In this document: piece after piece, positions 1 through 11,158 of the stretch
Numbering within the stretch: the first letter of the stretch is position 1
How the letters are laid out: the number at the start of each line of letters is the position of its first letter
Source of the DNA: Pratylenchus scribneri
Lineage: Eukaryota; Nematoda; Chromadorea; Rhabditida; Pratylenchidae
Direction of reading: 5' to 3'
Assembly: GCA_030063045.1 (NCBI GenBank)
Contig: JAQSEB010000044.1
Coordinates: forward strand, 62,001 to 126,000
DNA length: 64,000 nt
Notes under the pieces: model-generated
What the model was told of the DNA's origin: nothing
Seen by the model: the letters and a program-made list of their open reading frames with translations, nothing else
Databases searched by the model: none
Made by a program: the position numbers and the translations under genes

Positions 1-219
1 ACTCCCAATTAATATATAACGGGCGAACTCCTAAGCTAGGCACAATAATCAACAACAATCATGCTAAATTTAATATGCAAAAAGTCTATTTTTAATTCTG
101 ATTTTATTCTTATTCTGACTTTTAATTCTGATTTTATTCTTATTCTGATTTTTAATTCTGATTTCGTTCTGAATTCTGCTAATTTTTTCTTTATTTTTAA
201 ATTCTGATTTTGTTAATTT
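1..219. repeat. AT-rich flank with short TTCTGATTTTATTC-type repeats
   Basis: Positions about 90-190 contain three or four imperfect copies of a roughly 29-base unit built on TTTTAATTCTGATTT and ATTCTTATTCTGA. The first 20 bases recur almost exactly at 3,768-3,787. I see no gene here. The open frame on the minus strand is Lys/Asn/Ile low complexity produced by the repeat. Confidence 0.6.
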
Positions 220-1876
220 CCTGTTTTTTTTGGGGGGGGGGGGGGGGGAGGGGGAGAAGATTATCAGGGGCAAGACCTATAAAATATAATAGGAAGAATA
301 AGAAATCCTTATCTTCATCATCTTCATCGTTATCCTCATCTTCATCATCATCCTTATCTTCATTATACTCTCATTCTCATTTTCATCCTCTCATTCTCAT
401 CATCATTCTCATCTTCATCATCATCCTTATCTTCATCATCGTTATCCTAATCTTCCTCATCCTCAACTTCATCATTATTCTCATCTTCTTCATCATATCA
501 TCCTCGTCTCCATTATCCTCTCATTCTCTACTTCATCCTCTAATTCTCATCCTCATCTTCATCATCATCCTATCATCAACTTCATCATCTTCATCATCGT
601 TATCCTCATCTTCATCATTATTCTCATCTTCTTCATCATGTCATCCTCATCATCATTATCCTCTCATTCTCATCATCATTATCATCTTCATCATTTTCCT
701 CATCTTCATCATTATTCTCATCTTCTTCATCATCCTCATTTTCATTATCCTCTCATTCTCATCTTCATCCTCTCATTCTCATCCTCATCATCATCTTCAT
801 CATCATCCTATTATCAATTTCACCATCTTCCTCATCTTCATAATCATTATCCTCATCTTCATCATCCTCATCAAAATCATTACCTCATCTTCATCATCAT
901 CTCCATCATTATCCTCATCTTCATCATTATTCTCATCTTCTTCATCATCATCCTCATCTTCATTATCCTCTCATTCTCATCTTCATCCTCATCATCATCC
1001 TCAGCATTCTCATCTTCATCATCTTCCTATCATCAATTTCACCATCTTCCTCATCTTCATCTTCATTATCCTCATCGTCATCATCCTCATCAACATCATT
1101 ACCTCATCTTCATCACCATCTTCATCATAATCCTCATCTTCATTATTACCCTCATCTTCTTCATCATCCTCATCTTCATTATCCTCTCATTCTCATCTTC
1201 ATCCTCTAATTCTCATCATCATCTTCATCATCATCCTATCATCAACTTCATCATCTTCATCATCGTTATCCTCATCTTCATCATCCTCATCCTCACCATT
1301 ATACTCATTTTCATTAACATCTTCATCATCTTCATCAACATACTCATCTTCATCATCATCCTCATCTTCATTATCCTCTCATTCTCATCTTCATCATCAT
1401 CATCTTCCTCATCATTCTCATCTTAATCATCATCTTCATCACCTTCATCCTAATCATTCCCTTCACCATCTTCCTCATCTTCATCATCATCTTCATCCTC
1501 ATCATCTTCCTCATCATTCCCATCTTCATCATCCTCTTCATCCTCATCACCTTCATCATCATCCTAATCATCCCCTTCACCATCTTCACCAACTTACTCA
1601 TCTTCATCATCATCTTCAACATCATCATTATCCTCATTCATCATCCTATCATTCTAATCTACATCATCATTATCCACATCTTCATCATCCTATCATTCAA
1701 ATCTTCCTCATCATTATCCTCATCTTCATCATCCTATCATTCAAATCTTCATCATCATTATTATCCTCATCCTTACCATCTTCTTCCTCATCATCTTCTC
1801 CATCATCTTCATCATCATCTTCCTATTCATCCTATTATATATTATAAGTCTTGTCGCCTCGCCCCAAAAAAACAGG
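220..1876. mobile_element. Polypyrimidine block bounded by inverted repeats
   Basis: The left edge reads CCTGTTTTTTTTGGGG, then a G-run, then GGGGCAAGACCTATAAA and ATATAATAGGA. The reverse complement of the right edge (1,823-1,876) reads CCTGTTTTTTTGGGGCGAGG, CAAGACTTATAA and TATAATAGGA. The two ends are therefore about 60-base imperfect inverted repeats facing each other across the block. This looks like a foldback or MITE whose centre is a microsatellite. I could not find a target duplication. Chance similarity of two low-complexity edges is possible but less likely, because the non-simple CAAGAC...TATAATAGGA part is shared. Confidence 0.5.
300..1840. repeat. TTCATC/TCATCC-type polypyrimidine microsatellite
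   Basis: About 1.5 kb is almost entirely built from TCATC, TTCATC and CCTCAT words with frequent interruptions, and nearly all purines are single A residues. The strand asymmetry is extreme: the plus strand is pyrimidine-rich throughout. It is open in several frames on both strands as Ser/His/Leu/Ile or Met/Lys/Arg polymers, so I call no protein. Confidence 0.85.
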
Positions 1877-1994
1877 ATGCATCAATATTCTTTCCTTTTT
1901 GCATAAATAAATAAATCATTTAAAAAATTAAGAAAAGTTTATTGATTTGATGCTGTTGTCATGCTTGAATGCTAATTTATTTGTAAAATGTTTT

Positions 1995-2521
1995 ATTTAA
2001 CTTTTATTCACAAATAATATTAGTGCTTTTTGCTTATTTTTTATATTGTTAATTTTTTTTGGAAAAATCATAGATTTTTAAAAATCATAGATTAGATGAT
2101 ATCTAATCAAAAATCTAATATCAGATTCGTGATCGGCGCCCCAAATTACCCTTAGAAAGTTTTATCCCAGAATATTAAAACGATTTTTAATTTAACTTTT
2201 ATTCACAAATAATATTAGTGCTTTTTGCTTATTTTTTATAATGTTAATTTTTTGGAAAAATCATAGATTAGATGATATCTAATCAAAAATCTAATATCAG
2301 ATTCGTGATCAGCGCCCCAAATTACCCTTAGAAAGTTTTATCCCGGAATATTAAAATTAAAACGATTTTTAATTTGGGACCCCTTTTCTTTAAGCTTGCC
2401 TTTAAAAATACATAACACCAAAATTAATTTAAACAATATTTTTTGGAACAAACCAACAGAAAATTATATATAGGATTTTTAATTTGGGACCCCTTTTCTT
2501 TAAGCTTGCCTTTAAAAATAC
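1995..2521. repeat. Local direct duplications
   Basis: The stretch beginning TTTAACTTTTATTCACAAAT at about 1,997 recurs from about 2,192. Both copies carry the ATCTAATCAAAAATCTAATA and GCGCCCCAAATTACCC words and end with TTTTATCCC(A/G)GAATATTAAA. A second duplicated piece, AATTTGGGACCCCTTTTC followed by TTTAAGCTTGCC, occurs near 2,373 and again near 2,480. Few differences separate the copies, so the duplications look recent. Confidence 0.75.
2412..2475 (+). repeat. 64-base direct repeat, copy 1
   Basis: This stretch (starts TAACACCAAAATTAATTTAA, ends AATTATATATAGGATT) is repeated without visible difference at 3,788-3,852. The two copies flank the hairpin and the 51-bp minisatellite, so the interval between them may have arrived or been duplicated as a block. 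Confidence 0.75.
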
Positions 2522-2562
2522 ACGAGCGTTGGGATGCCGCTTCGCGGCATCCCAACGCTCGT
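2522..2562. repeat. Perfect 19-bp hairpin with TTC loop
   Basis: The arms ACGAGCGTTGGGATGCCGC (2,522-2,540) and the exact reverse complement (2,544-2,562) are separated by only TTC. On the minus strand the loop is GAA closed by GC pairs, i.e. the GCGAAGC mini-hairpin core that recurs in the large array at 16.5-36 kb. It is an isolated GC-rich island in AT-rich sequence and may be the end hairpin of a degenerate element of that kind. Confidence 0.85.
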
Positions 2563-2699
2563 AAAACATTTTCAAAAAATTTAATGAAAAATTCACTCAT
2601 TTCTATTTATGGAGCATTCTGACTGAAAATTTTTCTTAGCTAAATTTTGAGAAATTCATCTTTTCCCATACTATTTGTATTTTAGTTTTACTAAAAATT

Positions 2700-3295
2700 T
2701 GAATGTTTTTGTTCATCCAAACATTTGAATGTTTTTGTTTTCCCAAACATTTTAGGTTTTTGTTCATCCAAACATTTGAATGTTTTTGTTTTCCCAAACA
2801 ATTTATGTTTTTGTTCATCAAACATTTGAATGTTTTTGTTTTCCCGAACAATTTGTGTTTTTTCATCCAAACATTTGAATGTTTTTGTTTTCCCGAACAA
2901 TTTGTGTTTTTTCATCCAAACATTTGAATGTTTTTGTTTTCCCAAACATTTTAGGTTTTTGTTCATCCAAACATTTGAATGTTTTTGTTTTCCCAAACAT
3001 TTTAGGTTTTTGTTCTCCCAAACATTTTAGGTTTTTGTTCATCCAAACATTTGAATGTTTTTGTTTTCCCAAACATTTTAGGTTTTTGTTCATCCAAACA
3101 TTTGAATGTTTTTGTTTTCCCAAACATTTTAGGTTTTTGTTCATCCAAACATTTGAATGTTTTTGTTTTCCCAAACATTTTAGGTTTTTGTTCATCCAAA
3201 CATTTGAATGTTTTTGTTTTCCCCAACAATTTTTATTTTTGTTCATCCAAACATTTGAATGTTTTTGTTTTCCCCAACAATTTGTCTTATCCAAA
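2700..3295. repeat. 51-bp minisatellite
   Basis: About eleven copies of a 51-base unit, CATCCAAACATTTGAATG followed by TTTTTGTTTTCCCAAACATT and TTAGGTTTTTGTT. Variants have CCCGAACAATTTGTG in the second half or lose half a unit. Because 51 is a multiple of three, long frames stay open on both strands with a 17-residue repeat. I treat this as non-coding: there is no unique flanking coding sequence, and several overlapping frames are equally open. Confidence 0.85.
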
Positions 3296-3299
3296 GAAT

Positions 3300-4585
3300 T
3301 TATTTTTTGCTAGTCCAATTTTGTGTTTTAGTTTTCTCAAACTTGTTTCAATTTCATTATACTCAGTCATTTTCTATCCATTGTTTTAATTGCTTAAAGG
3401 AGCGACCGGTCGCCGCTGCGCAGCTCCCGTCCGCTCGAATTGTCATTTGTCTATCATATTGAAAAATATTCATTGATTCAACTTCGGAATTTTCCTATCA
3501 TTTTATTTTCATAATCTCAATCATTCATTTTTACATTACATCAATCTCTCCCATTTTCTCATTTAATTGATTGAGTGAAATATTTTTCAAATTGTTATTC
3601 TAAAAATATTTAATTTCCTTTATTTCTTTATTATGTATGCCTAACAAACTATTTTTCTTTATTCCTAAACTATATATCATTTATTTTGGATATTTTCGAA
3701 CAAATTAAAATAAACAAAACGCCAACAAATAAAAATTTAATAAATAATTTTTTTGTGACAGACGAACACTCCCAATTAATATATAGGATAACACCAAAAT
3801 TAATTTAAACAATATTTTTTGGAACAAACCAACAGAAAATTATATATAGGATTACTTGTGAATGAGCACTTTTATCAATCCATCCTTTTCCCATTCTGCC
3901 CATTAATTCGGCTTTTTGTGCAATATAAATTAAATTTTCAATTTCCAAAATCGACTTTTTTTCAGTGATTAAAGTTTATTGGGACGTATTTGTTTCTTCT
4001 TTTACAATTGGCATATTCCAATGGAAAATCTCATAATTTTAGATAATTTTATTTTTTGTAACCTGTTACTTCCACTTTCTTTCCTTTTATGTATTCTCCA
4101 TTAAACTTTATTGCTCATACAATAATCATGACAAATTTTTCGTGAGCAGAAAGGATGAAAAATTGGAAAAATGACAAATAAATACGATTAAATATTTTGA
4201 TAAAAATAGCTTTAAAAAATATTCTTATCATTAATTTCTAGTAAATGTCTGGCATTTGAGTTGATTGAAAGTGGCATTTTCCATGGAATTTAGAAAAACA
4301 AAGCGATGCTTGACAAAATAGACGAATTGAGTACATAAAATTATTGCATTGGGAACTATTGAATATGATCCAAAAAGAGAATAAATTAATTGAGAAATTT
4401 GAAGAGATTATAAATATTTAATTCATTTTGAACCATATAAATATATAATATTATGGCCGATTTTGATTATAGCATTTTCTGATTATCTTACAATTTTGAT
4501 TTATGGCCCAATCGATTTGTTAGAATGAGTCGGTTTATTTATAATAATCAATTTAAAATTAATTTGATCACTTTTAATCTGATAG
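3300..4585. other. AT-rich intergenic DNA, no gene seen
   Basis: Besides the second 64-base direct repeat (3,788-3,852) and a 12-base palindrome GCGACCGGTCGC at 3,402-3,413 in a small GC-rich patch, I see no exon, RNA gene or repeat I can support. Confidence 0.5.
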
Positions 4586-5789
4586 AATTTGCACTTTATC
4601 CGGTTGCACTTTTCCGGAAAGAATTAATTTGCACTTTATCCGGTTGCCCTTTCCGGAAAGAGTTAATTTGCACTTTATCCGGTTGCCCCTTTCCGGAAAG
4701 AATTAATTTGCACTTTATCCGGTTTCCCCGGAAAGAATTAATTTGCACTTTTCCGGAAAGAATTAATTTGCACTTTTCCGGAAAGAATTAATTTGCACTT
4801 TTCCGGAAAGAATTAATTTGCACTTTTCCAGAAAGAATTAATTTGCACTTTATCCGGTTGCCCTTTCCGGAAAGAATTAATTTTCACTTTATCCGGTTTC
4901 CCCGGAAAGAATTAATTTGCACTTTTCCGGAAAGAATTAATTTGCAGTTTTCCGGAATGAATTAATTTGCACTTTATCCGGTCTCCCCGGAAAGAATTAA
5001 TTTGCACTTTTCCGGAAAGAATTAATTTGCACTTTTCCGGAATGAATTAATTTGCACTTTATCCGGTTGCCCTTTTCCGGAAAGAATTAATTTGCACTTT
5101 ATCCAGTTTCCCCGGAAAGAATTAATTTGCACTATTCCGGTTGCCCTTTCCGGAAAGAATTAATTTGCACTTTATCCAGTTTCCCCGGAAAGAATTAATT
5201 TGCACTATTCCGGTTGCCCTTTCCGGGAAGAATTAATTTGCACTTTATCCGGTTGCCCTTTCCGGAAAGAATTAATTTGCACTTTTCCGGAAAAAATTAA
5301 TTTGCACTTTTCCGGAAAGAATTAATTTGCACTTTTCCGGAAAGAATTAATTTGCACTTTATCCGGTTGCCCTTTTCCGGAAAGAATTAATTTGCACTTT
5401 ATCCGGTTGCCCTTTCCGGAAAGAATTAATTTGCACTTTTCCGGAAAAAATTAATTTGCACTTTTCCGGAAAGAATTAATTTGCACTTTTCCGGAAAGAA
5501 TTAATTTGCACTTTATCCGGTTGCCCTTTTCCGGAAAGAATTAATTTGCACTATTCCGGTTGCCCTTTCCGGGAAGAATTAATTTGCACTTTATCCGGTT
5601 GCCCTTTCCGGAAAGAATTAATTTGCACTTTTCCGGAAAAAATTAATTTGCACTTTTCCGGAAAGAATTAATTTGCACTTTTCCGGAAAGAATTAATTTG
5701 CACTTTATCCGGTTGCCCTTTTCCGGAAAGAATTAATTTGCACTTTATCCGGTTGCCCTTTCCGGAAAGAATTAATTTGCACTTTTTCC
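4586..5789. repeat. 25-bp tandem array with TTCCGGAA palindromes
   Basis: The basic unit is GGAAAGAATTAATTTGCACTTTTCC, 25 bases. A longer form inserts ATCCGGTTGCCC before the next TTCCGGAAAG. About 35 units fill 1.2 kb, arranged in higher-order blocks that themselves repeat. Each unit boundary makes the palindrome TTTCCGGAAA. The last unit runs directly into TTTTTCCAG|CTCAAAG, which looks like a splice acceptor, so the array probably lies in an intron of the RGS gene. Confidence 0.9.
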
Positions 5790-5791
5790 AG

Positions 5792-6391
5792 CTCAAAGAG
5801 CAGTTGGAAGTTATTGCATCCCAGCAGCCACAATTTCAACAATCTTCATCCAACAATTCCGGCATTCCATCGAAAATGTTCGTTGAAGGGATAATAAATT
5901 AGTTCAAATTAAAATTTATTTGAAGGCGCCCAATTGGCACAGCTACAGCTAATGTGGAAGTCAAATGTTGGTCAACTTTTGAAGAATTATTAAACGACGA
6001 GAATGGAAGAAAGCAATTTCATGAATTTGTGAAAAAAGAACACAGTGAAGAAAATGTGCAATTTTGGCTGAAATGCAAAGAATTCAAGCATATTGACCAA
6101 AAAAATCAAAAGGCATTGCGTGAAAAGGGAGCCGAAATTATTGGGATGTTTGATTACATGAATTTGGTTAGTGCAACAAAGAAGGAAGCGAAGTTGGCAT
6201 GCGGAAAAGAATTGTTGACATCGGATATTTTTGAAATCGCTCAAAATGAAATCAAGGAATTGATGGAAATTGGAAAACGACAGCTATGTATGAAAGGTGA
6301 GTTAAATTATTGCTCGATTAATGATCAATTCATTAATTTATTTATCTCAAGATTCCTCATGGACATGAAGAAGAATTTGTCAAAGAAATGA
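5792..6391 (+). CDS. RGS-domain protein, 3' exons (gene start not seen)
   Basis: The exon starting at 5,943 encodes a recognisable RGS (regulator of G-protein signalling) domain: W-STFEELL, then SEENVQFWLKCKEFK, then an AQNEIKELME helix. RGS domains bind activated G-alpha and speed GTP hydrolysis at the inner membrane face. The frame continues upstream past 5,954 with no ATG. A preceding exon at 5,792-5,877 (acceptor TTCCAG, donor AAAAT|GTTCGT) joins it in phase 1 without stops. The 3' end is uncertain. The frame runs open to a TGA at 6,389-6,391, but GTGAGT at about 6,296 and a CAAG acceptor near 6,350 could remove a short intron and give a different C-terminus. The first exons are not identified and may lie beyond the 25-bp array. 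The family call is firm; exon limits are not. Confidence 0.75.
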
Positions 6392-6741
6392 GAAGAGAAT
6401 GACGAACAGATATTGTTTTGTTGATATTATAAATTGTTTTAGTTTAATAGACTGTTTACAAGAAGATAATTGTTTTATTATGTTTGGGGCAATTTTTTTG
6501 ACAATTTTCAAATTAATTAAAAATAAATTTTTTGCCTATTATTTTTATCATTTTTTTTTTGGTTTAAAATGCTAAAATGCAGTTTTTATAAATCTCAGTA
6601 TTTAATTCTCTTTCGTTATTAAACCTTATGGCCATAAAATGAAAGATGTTTATGCATTCAAAATAAATTAATGGAAATCAAAATATTCGGATTTTGAAGA
6701 AAAATTTAAAATAAGAGTAAAACGTTGAGAATATTTATATT
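6392..6741. other. 3' flank between convergent genes
   Basis: AT-rich sequence with an AATAAA-like word near 6,522, usable as the RGS gene's 3' end. The neighbouring F-box/SPRY gene converges from the other strand. Nothing else is seen. Confidence 0.4.
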
Positions 6742-7879
6742 TTATATTAACATTGGTATCTCCTTTAGTTTGTTGGACATTGGAGTTTGGAGGACATGTT
6801 CGAATTGCTTGAAGCACCATTCTTCCTTCCCAAAATTGGCTCGAATTGAACTGCCACCCCAATATAGACAAATGGCCGGGAAAAGTTGGAGAGTGGAAAA
6901 TTTTGGTGGCAAATCGACCTTCCCTGAATAAACATTTTTTCCCAAAATTGCAATTATAATTTTTACCCATTAATTCGCCATTGCATGTGGCAAAACATTT
7001 CATTGGCAAATTTGCAGGCGAATGAATTAAACCAACACCAACCACATCCCCTCTTATGAACCATGGATTAGCATATGTGAACCTCTTGAAAGATTTACCA
7101 ATGACCACTGAGTTTTTGCGCTTAATTACTATTGTATGCTCATCTCCTCTAAACATTTCTTCTAGGGAAGATTGTCGAGTGCAAAATCCAATGTTTATGC
7201 TATAATTGAACAATGCTTTAATAATGGAGTAATAAATTAATTTCATTAATGAATTCATTTGTTACGTTTTAGTCAATAAAATTTATTTTATCATTTTTAT
7301 ACAATAAATAAACAAATTATAAATTATTTTGATAAAATACCAAGGCCCTTCGATAATTTGGACTTCATAATAGAAAGAAATTGATGGCTTTTTAGCAGCC
7401 AAATTCAATGTTTTCATTGGAATTGGCAAAACAGCACGGACTGTATTGAATACTAAAATATTGATATTTTTTTTAATTGAAATTGGTTTTAATTCTATTT
7501 AAATTTTATACCATCATATGGGCGGTGAACTACAACTAATTCATCATTATTGGGAATTTCTAAAAATGGCCCACAATCTGCCAAATTCCATTTGTTATTT
7601 TTCATTGCCTGTGAACGTGAAAATTGTTTTTAAATTTTATTAAATTGCCTGATTTAAAAATAATTAAATTTTTTGTAATATTTTCTCATTCACCATTTTG
7701 AATTGATTTATTCGACGCTTCACTTTTGGTCCATTTAAGCGAGCAATTTGGACATTTGGCACATTCATCAAAATATCAATGGCATGGCCCAGAGGAAGGA
7801 ATAAGAACATTTCATAAATTAATTCGGGAGGCAATGGACAGGAACGACGATGTTTGAAAATTGAAAAACAATTTCCCAT
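6742..7879 (-). CDS. F-box-like/SPRY-domain protein, five exons, 269 aa
   Basis: Exons on the minus strand: 7,694-7,879; 7,512-7,608; 7,341-7,452; 6,967-7,199; 6,742-6,923. They total 810 nt with consistent phases and GT-AG borders. Residues about 14-37 (LPPELIYEMFLFLP) look like a short F-box. The C-terminal half is SPRY-like: INIGFC, then GDVVGVGLIHSP, then KCFATCNG. F-box proteins link substrates to SCF ubiquitin ligases, and SPRY domains bind protein partners. I infer a substrate-adaptor role. The model is supported by a paralogue at 56,147-57,680 with the same exon 3 length (112 nt) and phases, and by a relic of exons 4-5 at 46,191-46,638. The last intron is only 43 nt. F-box assignment is less sure than SPRY. 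Confidence 0.75.
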
Positions 7880-7987
7880 GATTAATTTGATTTGTTGATG
7901 CTGCTGCCTGATAATGCTTGATTAATATTTGTTGAAATTTTCTCAAAATTATGTTATATTTAAATTGCCATTAATTAACATAAAATG

Positions 7988-8112
7988 TAGAGACCGGCAA
8001 ACTGCCTTCTGCTGGATTGCGGACAGGATTTTTTCCCCCAATTTTTGCTGGACGGATCCACAATAGGATAATCTAGCAAAATCCAGTGGATCCGGTCCTG
8101 TGCCGGTCTCTA
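7988..8112. mobile_element. 125-bp MITE with TAGAGACCGGCA termini (copy 1)
   Basis: Terminal inverted repeats TAGAGACCGGCA and TGCCGGTCTCTA bound 125 bases, with TA at each end as for mariner-type insertions. A second copy in opposite orientation lies at 39,345-39,480 and shares the internal words CTTCTGCTGGATTGCGG and TTTTTGCTGGACGGATCC. The element is too short to code. It is probably mobilised in trans by a Tc1/mariner-like transposase (inference from the TA and the size). Confidence 0.85.
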
Positions 8113-9578
8113 ATAAAATGATATGATAATTATGGAATGCCCTTTTTTTATTATTTTTGTCATAATTTTTATTAATTATTTATTTTTAGAGGTTTTTTAG
8201 GACAGGGCTTTAGAAAATCTCATAGCTTTTGAACCAGATTCAGTTAATGTTTATTTTTGATTTTTATGAGCATCCAATGATAAATTTATGCTAAATTCGT
8301 GAAAATGTATCGGAATTTTTTTATAATCGCGCTTTTTAGATTAAAATAGGTGGTAAGAGAGGTCAGAGGTGATTAATTTTGCAAAAACTTTGGTGCCAAA
8401 TGAAAATATAATGGAAATTGAAAATATTATAATTAAATGTGATATTGGCATTGGCACAATTGCTGAGAAAAAAATTATAAAATAAAATATGTCCTCTTCA
8501 TTTTATTAAGTGAATTGTCTGACAATGAATTCGAAGAAATTACAAAATGCATGGCATTTGATTACATCCATTCCCCAAACATTACACTCTTTCTCCAATC
8601 AGAATTCATTCAAAAATCCTCGACCCAAATTTTGCCGTGAAACAAAATTTAAAAAACTTTTGCCGAATGGCACTTTCTCAGACAATCAAAATAAATCCTT
8701 TTTGATGGAAAAAAATAAAAAATGGGAAAATATTGAATGAATAAAAATTCAAAATCGGTCAGAATCGTAATTGCAAAAAATACGATTATAGAAAAAATTA
8801 TAATTAATATAAAATTGATCCAATTTTATTCACGAATGATTTATAACGAATCTAGCTACTTATTTTACTTTGATTGTCCCAACCTTCCGCTTTTTCTGAA
8901 AAAAAAATTCATTTAAAATATCGTCTTCTTTAATTATTTTACAATCATTTAATAAATCAAAAAGCATTCAATTTAGGTAGTCAATTAATAAATATATTGA
9001 TAAAATTGAAAATAACATTTAAATTCGCATATAAATGCTATCTTCGAAATTACATTTCGATGACAATTTTTTCCAGTCCAAATTTCCTTCAATCAGGGAA
9101 TCCCGACTGATTTGTTGGCTCCAATTCCTCAATGCTACATTTTCTGACGCGAAATTGAAGTAAAAATTGTCGAGAGGGAAGTCAATATTCTTGCCAAATT
9201 TGGCCATTATTTGATTATTCATTTACCATTTGGATTAATATTTTGTGTTGAATGAATTGAAAAAGAATTTAAATGGACAATTTTAATACTTATAGCGAGG
9301 AATGATTATTTAAACCAAATCCGTATAAAGAATATTAAAATGAAAGACATATAATTTGTTAATTTATTCTCTATTCCCCTTTTTATCCTTTAATGGCCCT
9401 CTCCAAATTTTTACCTCATTCCATTCCAAACACAAATAACTAAATTTTTTTCCACATGTACCAAAACATACCAAAAATGGATTGCGGGGACAAAATTGAA
9501 TAAATTGAAGGAAATTGTGAAGGAAGATTTGTTGACCAAAAATGTAATCTATCATTTTGGTTTGTTGCATTTGGAAGC
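8113..9578. other. AT-rich region with a few weak exon-like stretches
   Basis: No gene can be fixed here. A plus-strand stretch near 8,508-8,630 is open in a protein-like frame (ELSDNEFEEITKC). Minus-strand stretches near 9,460-9,565 (LPNATNQNDRLHFW) and 9,019-9,200 (ENVALRNWSQQISRD) have protein-like composition and possible splice sites. They could be 3' exons of the TPR gene or relics, but I found no consistent chain of phases. Confidence 0.25.
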
Positions 9579-9820
9579 TTTAAAATTGAGAAAATGACTG
9601 AAAAATGAATAATTTGATGCGAAAAAATAAATTTTTTTTATTCTATTGTAATTTAAACCAAAGATTCTAAAAATTCACCTATTAAATTCTATAGTTGGGA
9701 GGTTTAAAATTGAGAAAATGACTGAAAAATGAATAATTTGATGCGAAAAAATAAATTTTTTTTATTCTATTGTAATTCTAACCAAAGATTCAAAAAATTC
9801 ACCTATTAAATTCTATAGTT
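9579..9820. repeat. Tandem duplication, period about 124 bp
   Basis: TTTAAAATTGAGAAAATGAC begins at 9,579 and again at 9,703. Each copy runs to ACCTATTAAATTCTATAGTT with only a handful of differences. It is a recent local duplication within non-coding DNA. Confidence 0.85.
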
Positions 9821-9987
9821 TTCAGTCTAATTTCTCATCTCTTTACCAAATTGGAAATGCAAAAATGCAGAGCTAAAAATGTGATTTCCGACTTTTTTTT
9901 TGACAGCGAATTAGGCAGGGAATTTTGATGAATGAAATTGATTTAGAGGAAAAATGGAAGATTAATATAAAATATAATATCAATATT

Positions 9988-10491
9988 TTATGAAATAAAA
10001 GAGAATAAATTAAAATAAAAATAAAGTAAATCCAACGATTTGGCACGATCACGGTCCAAAGCCGTTTGGCCCATGAAGTGCACTTCGAACAGTTCATTTT
10101 TGTACGGAATTGAAGGGGCCATCTCGAATGATAACTGTTTCAAGCTTCTTTTCACCTAATAAGGAAATGTCAAATTAATATGATGGTAAAACAAATAGTA
10201 AAAAATTAATGAGCTTTTTTATTCAAGCATTTTGTGTTTTTTCCAAACATTTTTGTTTTCTTTTTATTTTAGTGAGTCAAATTTGGGTAAACCTCGAAAT
10301 TACTTTTAGGCTAGTTAAAATAAACCTCATTCATTTTGTCCGGATCAATGGGTGCCAATCGTTCTGCCACATTTTCGGCCTCCACCAAACAGCCATTCAT
10401 GCCAAAGAGCATTGCTTTCAATTCAATTGCCTTCTCATTTGTTGGTTCCAATTTCAGCGCTTCAGTCACGTCTGCCACCGCCAATTCCATG
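9988..10491 (-). CDS. TPR-repeat protein, exons 2 and 3 (exon 1 at 38,875-39,068)
   Basis: Exon 2 is 10,326-10,491. After acceptor TTTTTAG it encodes MELAVADVTEALKLEP followed by NEKAIELKAMLFGMNG, a tetratricopeptide repeat continuing the one begun in exon 1. Its phase (one base completing a codon) matches the donor at 38,873-38,874. Exon 3 starts at 10,155 after TTATTAG and is open to a stop near 9,988. It encodes SFEMAPSIPYKNELFEV and FMGQTALDRDRAKSL. Its true 3' end is uncertain, because the last 15 residues are low complexity and may be intron. TPR proteins are scaffolds, and I recognise no specific family. The 28.4-kb intron between exons 1 and 2 holds the whole nested retroelement. Confidence 0.6.
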
Positions 10492-10779
10492 CTAAAAACA
10501 AAATTTGTGTGCAAAGTGTATATTTTTTTGGAAATTTGATTCTTTTTTTTGGTATCATTTCTTAGTAATTGGTATATATAGAATTTTTGATCATTATTTA
10601 AAATGACAAAACAGTAGTTTGAGGAGATTTATTTCTGGCCAGTCGATTTTTTAATCTGCTTTTGGCGTATTATGATATTTTTTTGGCTTCTTCGGTGTCT
10701 TTATTTTTCAATTTACATTCTTTTGGTAGTCTCTGTTTTGCGTAATGAAAATTATCCAAATCACTCCAATTTTTTAAAA

Positions 10780-11158
10780 CAGTAAAAGGTTTTTTGCCGA
10801 GAGATTGGGTTCTTTTGCCGAAAGATCGGTTTTTTGATTATAACTTATTAGTGCTTGATCCCAGAACCCCAAACCATATACTCATTTTATAGAGCTCATC
10901 GAGACGCTCTATTGATTTATAGTTTGCAGGGGTTTGGTTCAAAAATAAATGAGTTATAAACCAAAAACCAAAATATGGTTCAAACGGTTTAACACTTTTA
11001 ATTTTGGCCAAATCGCGACAAATTATACATCAATCGACGCATCTCGATGAGCTATATAAAATAGCTAAATGGTTTGGGGGTCTGGGATCAAGCACAAAAA
11101 AGTTATAATCAAAAAACCGATCTCTCGGCAAAAGAACCCAAATCTCTCGGCAGAAAAA
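10780..11158. mobile_element. Foldback MITE, left part, interrupted by the LTR element
   Basis: It begins AGTAAAAGGTTTTTTGCCGA and is largely self-complementary around position 10,960; its right arm ends in ATCTCTCGGCAGAAAAA. The remaining 15 bases (AAAAATCCCCACCCA) lie beyond the LTR element at 38,568-38,582. The 9-base direct repeat TTTTTAAAA flanks it (10,771-10,779 and 38,583-38,591). The intact copy at 60,670-61,076 is flanked by TTAATTAAA. A 9-bp duplication suggests a Mutator-like family (inference). Confidence 0.85.

Noticed and set aside
210..1426. Long open frames (306 and 262 codons) in the polypyrimidine block
   Set aside because: Products are Ser/His/Leu/Ile polymers, open in several frames at once, as expected from a TCATC-type microsatellite.
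4586..5789. CRISPR-like repeat array
   Set aside because: There are no unique spacers; units are contiguous tandem repeats in a eukaryotic intronic setting.
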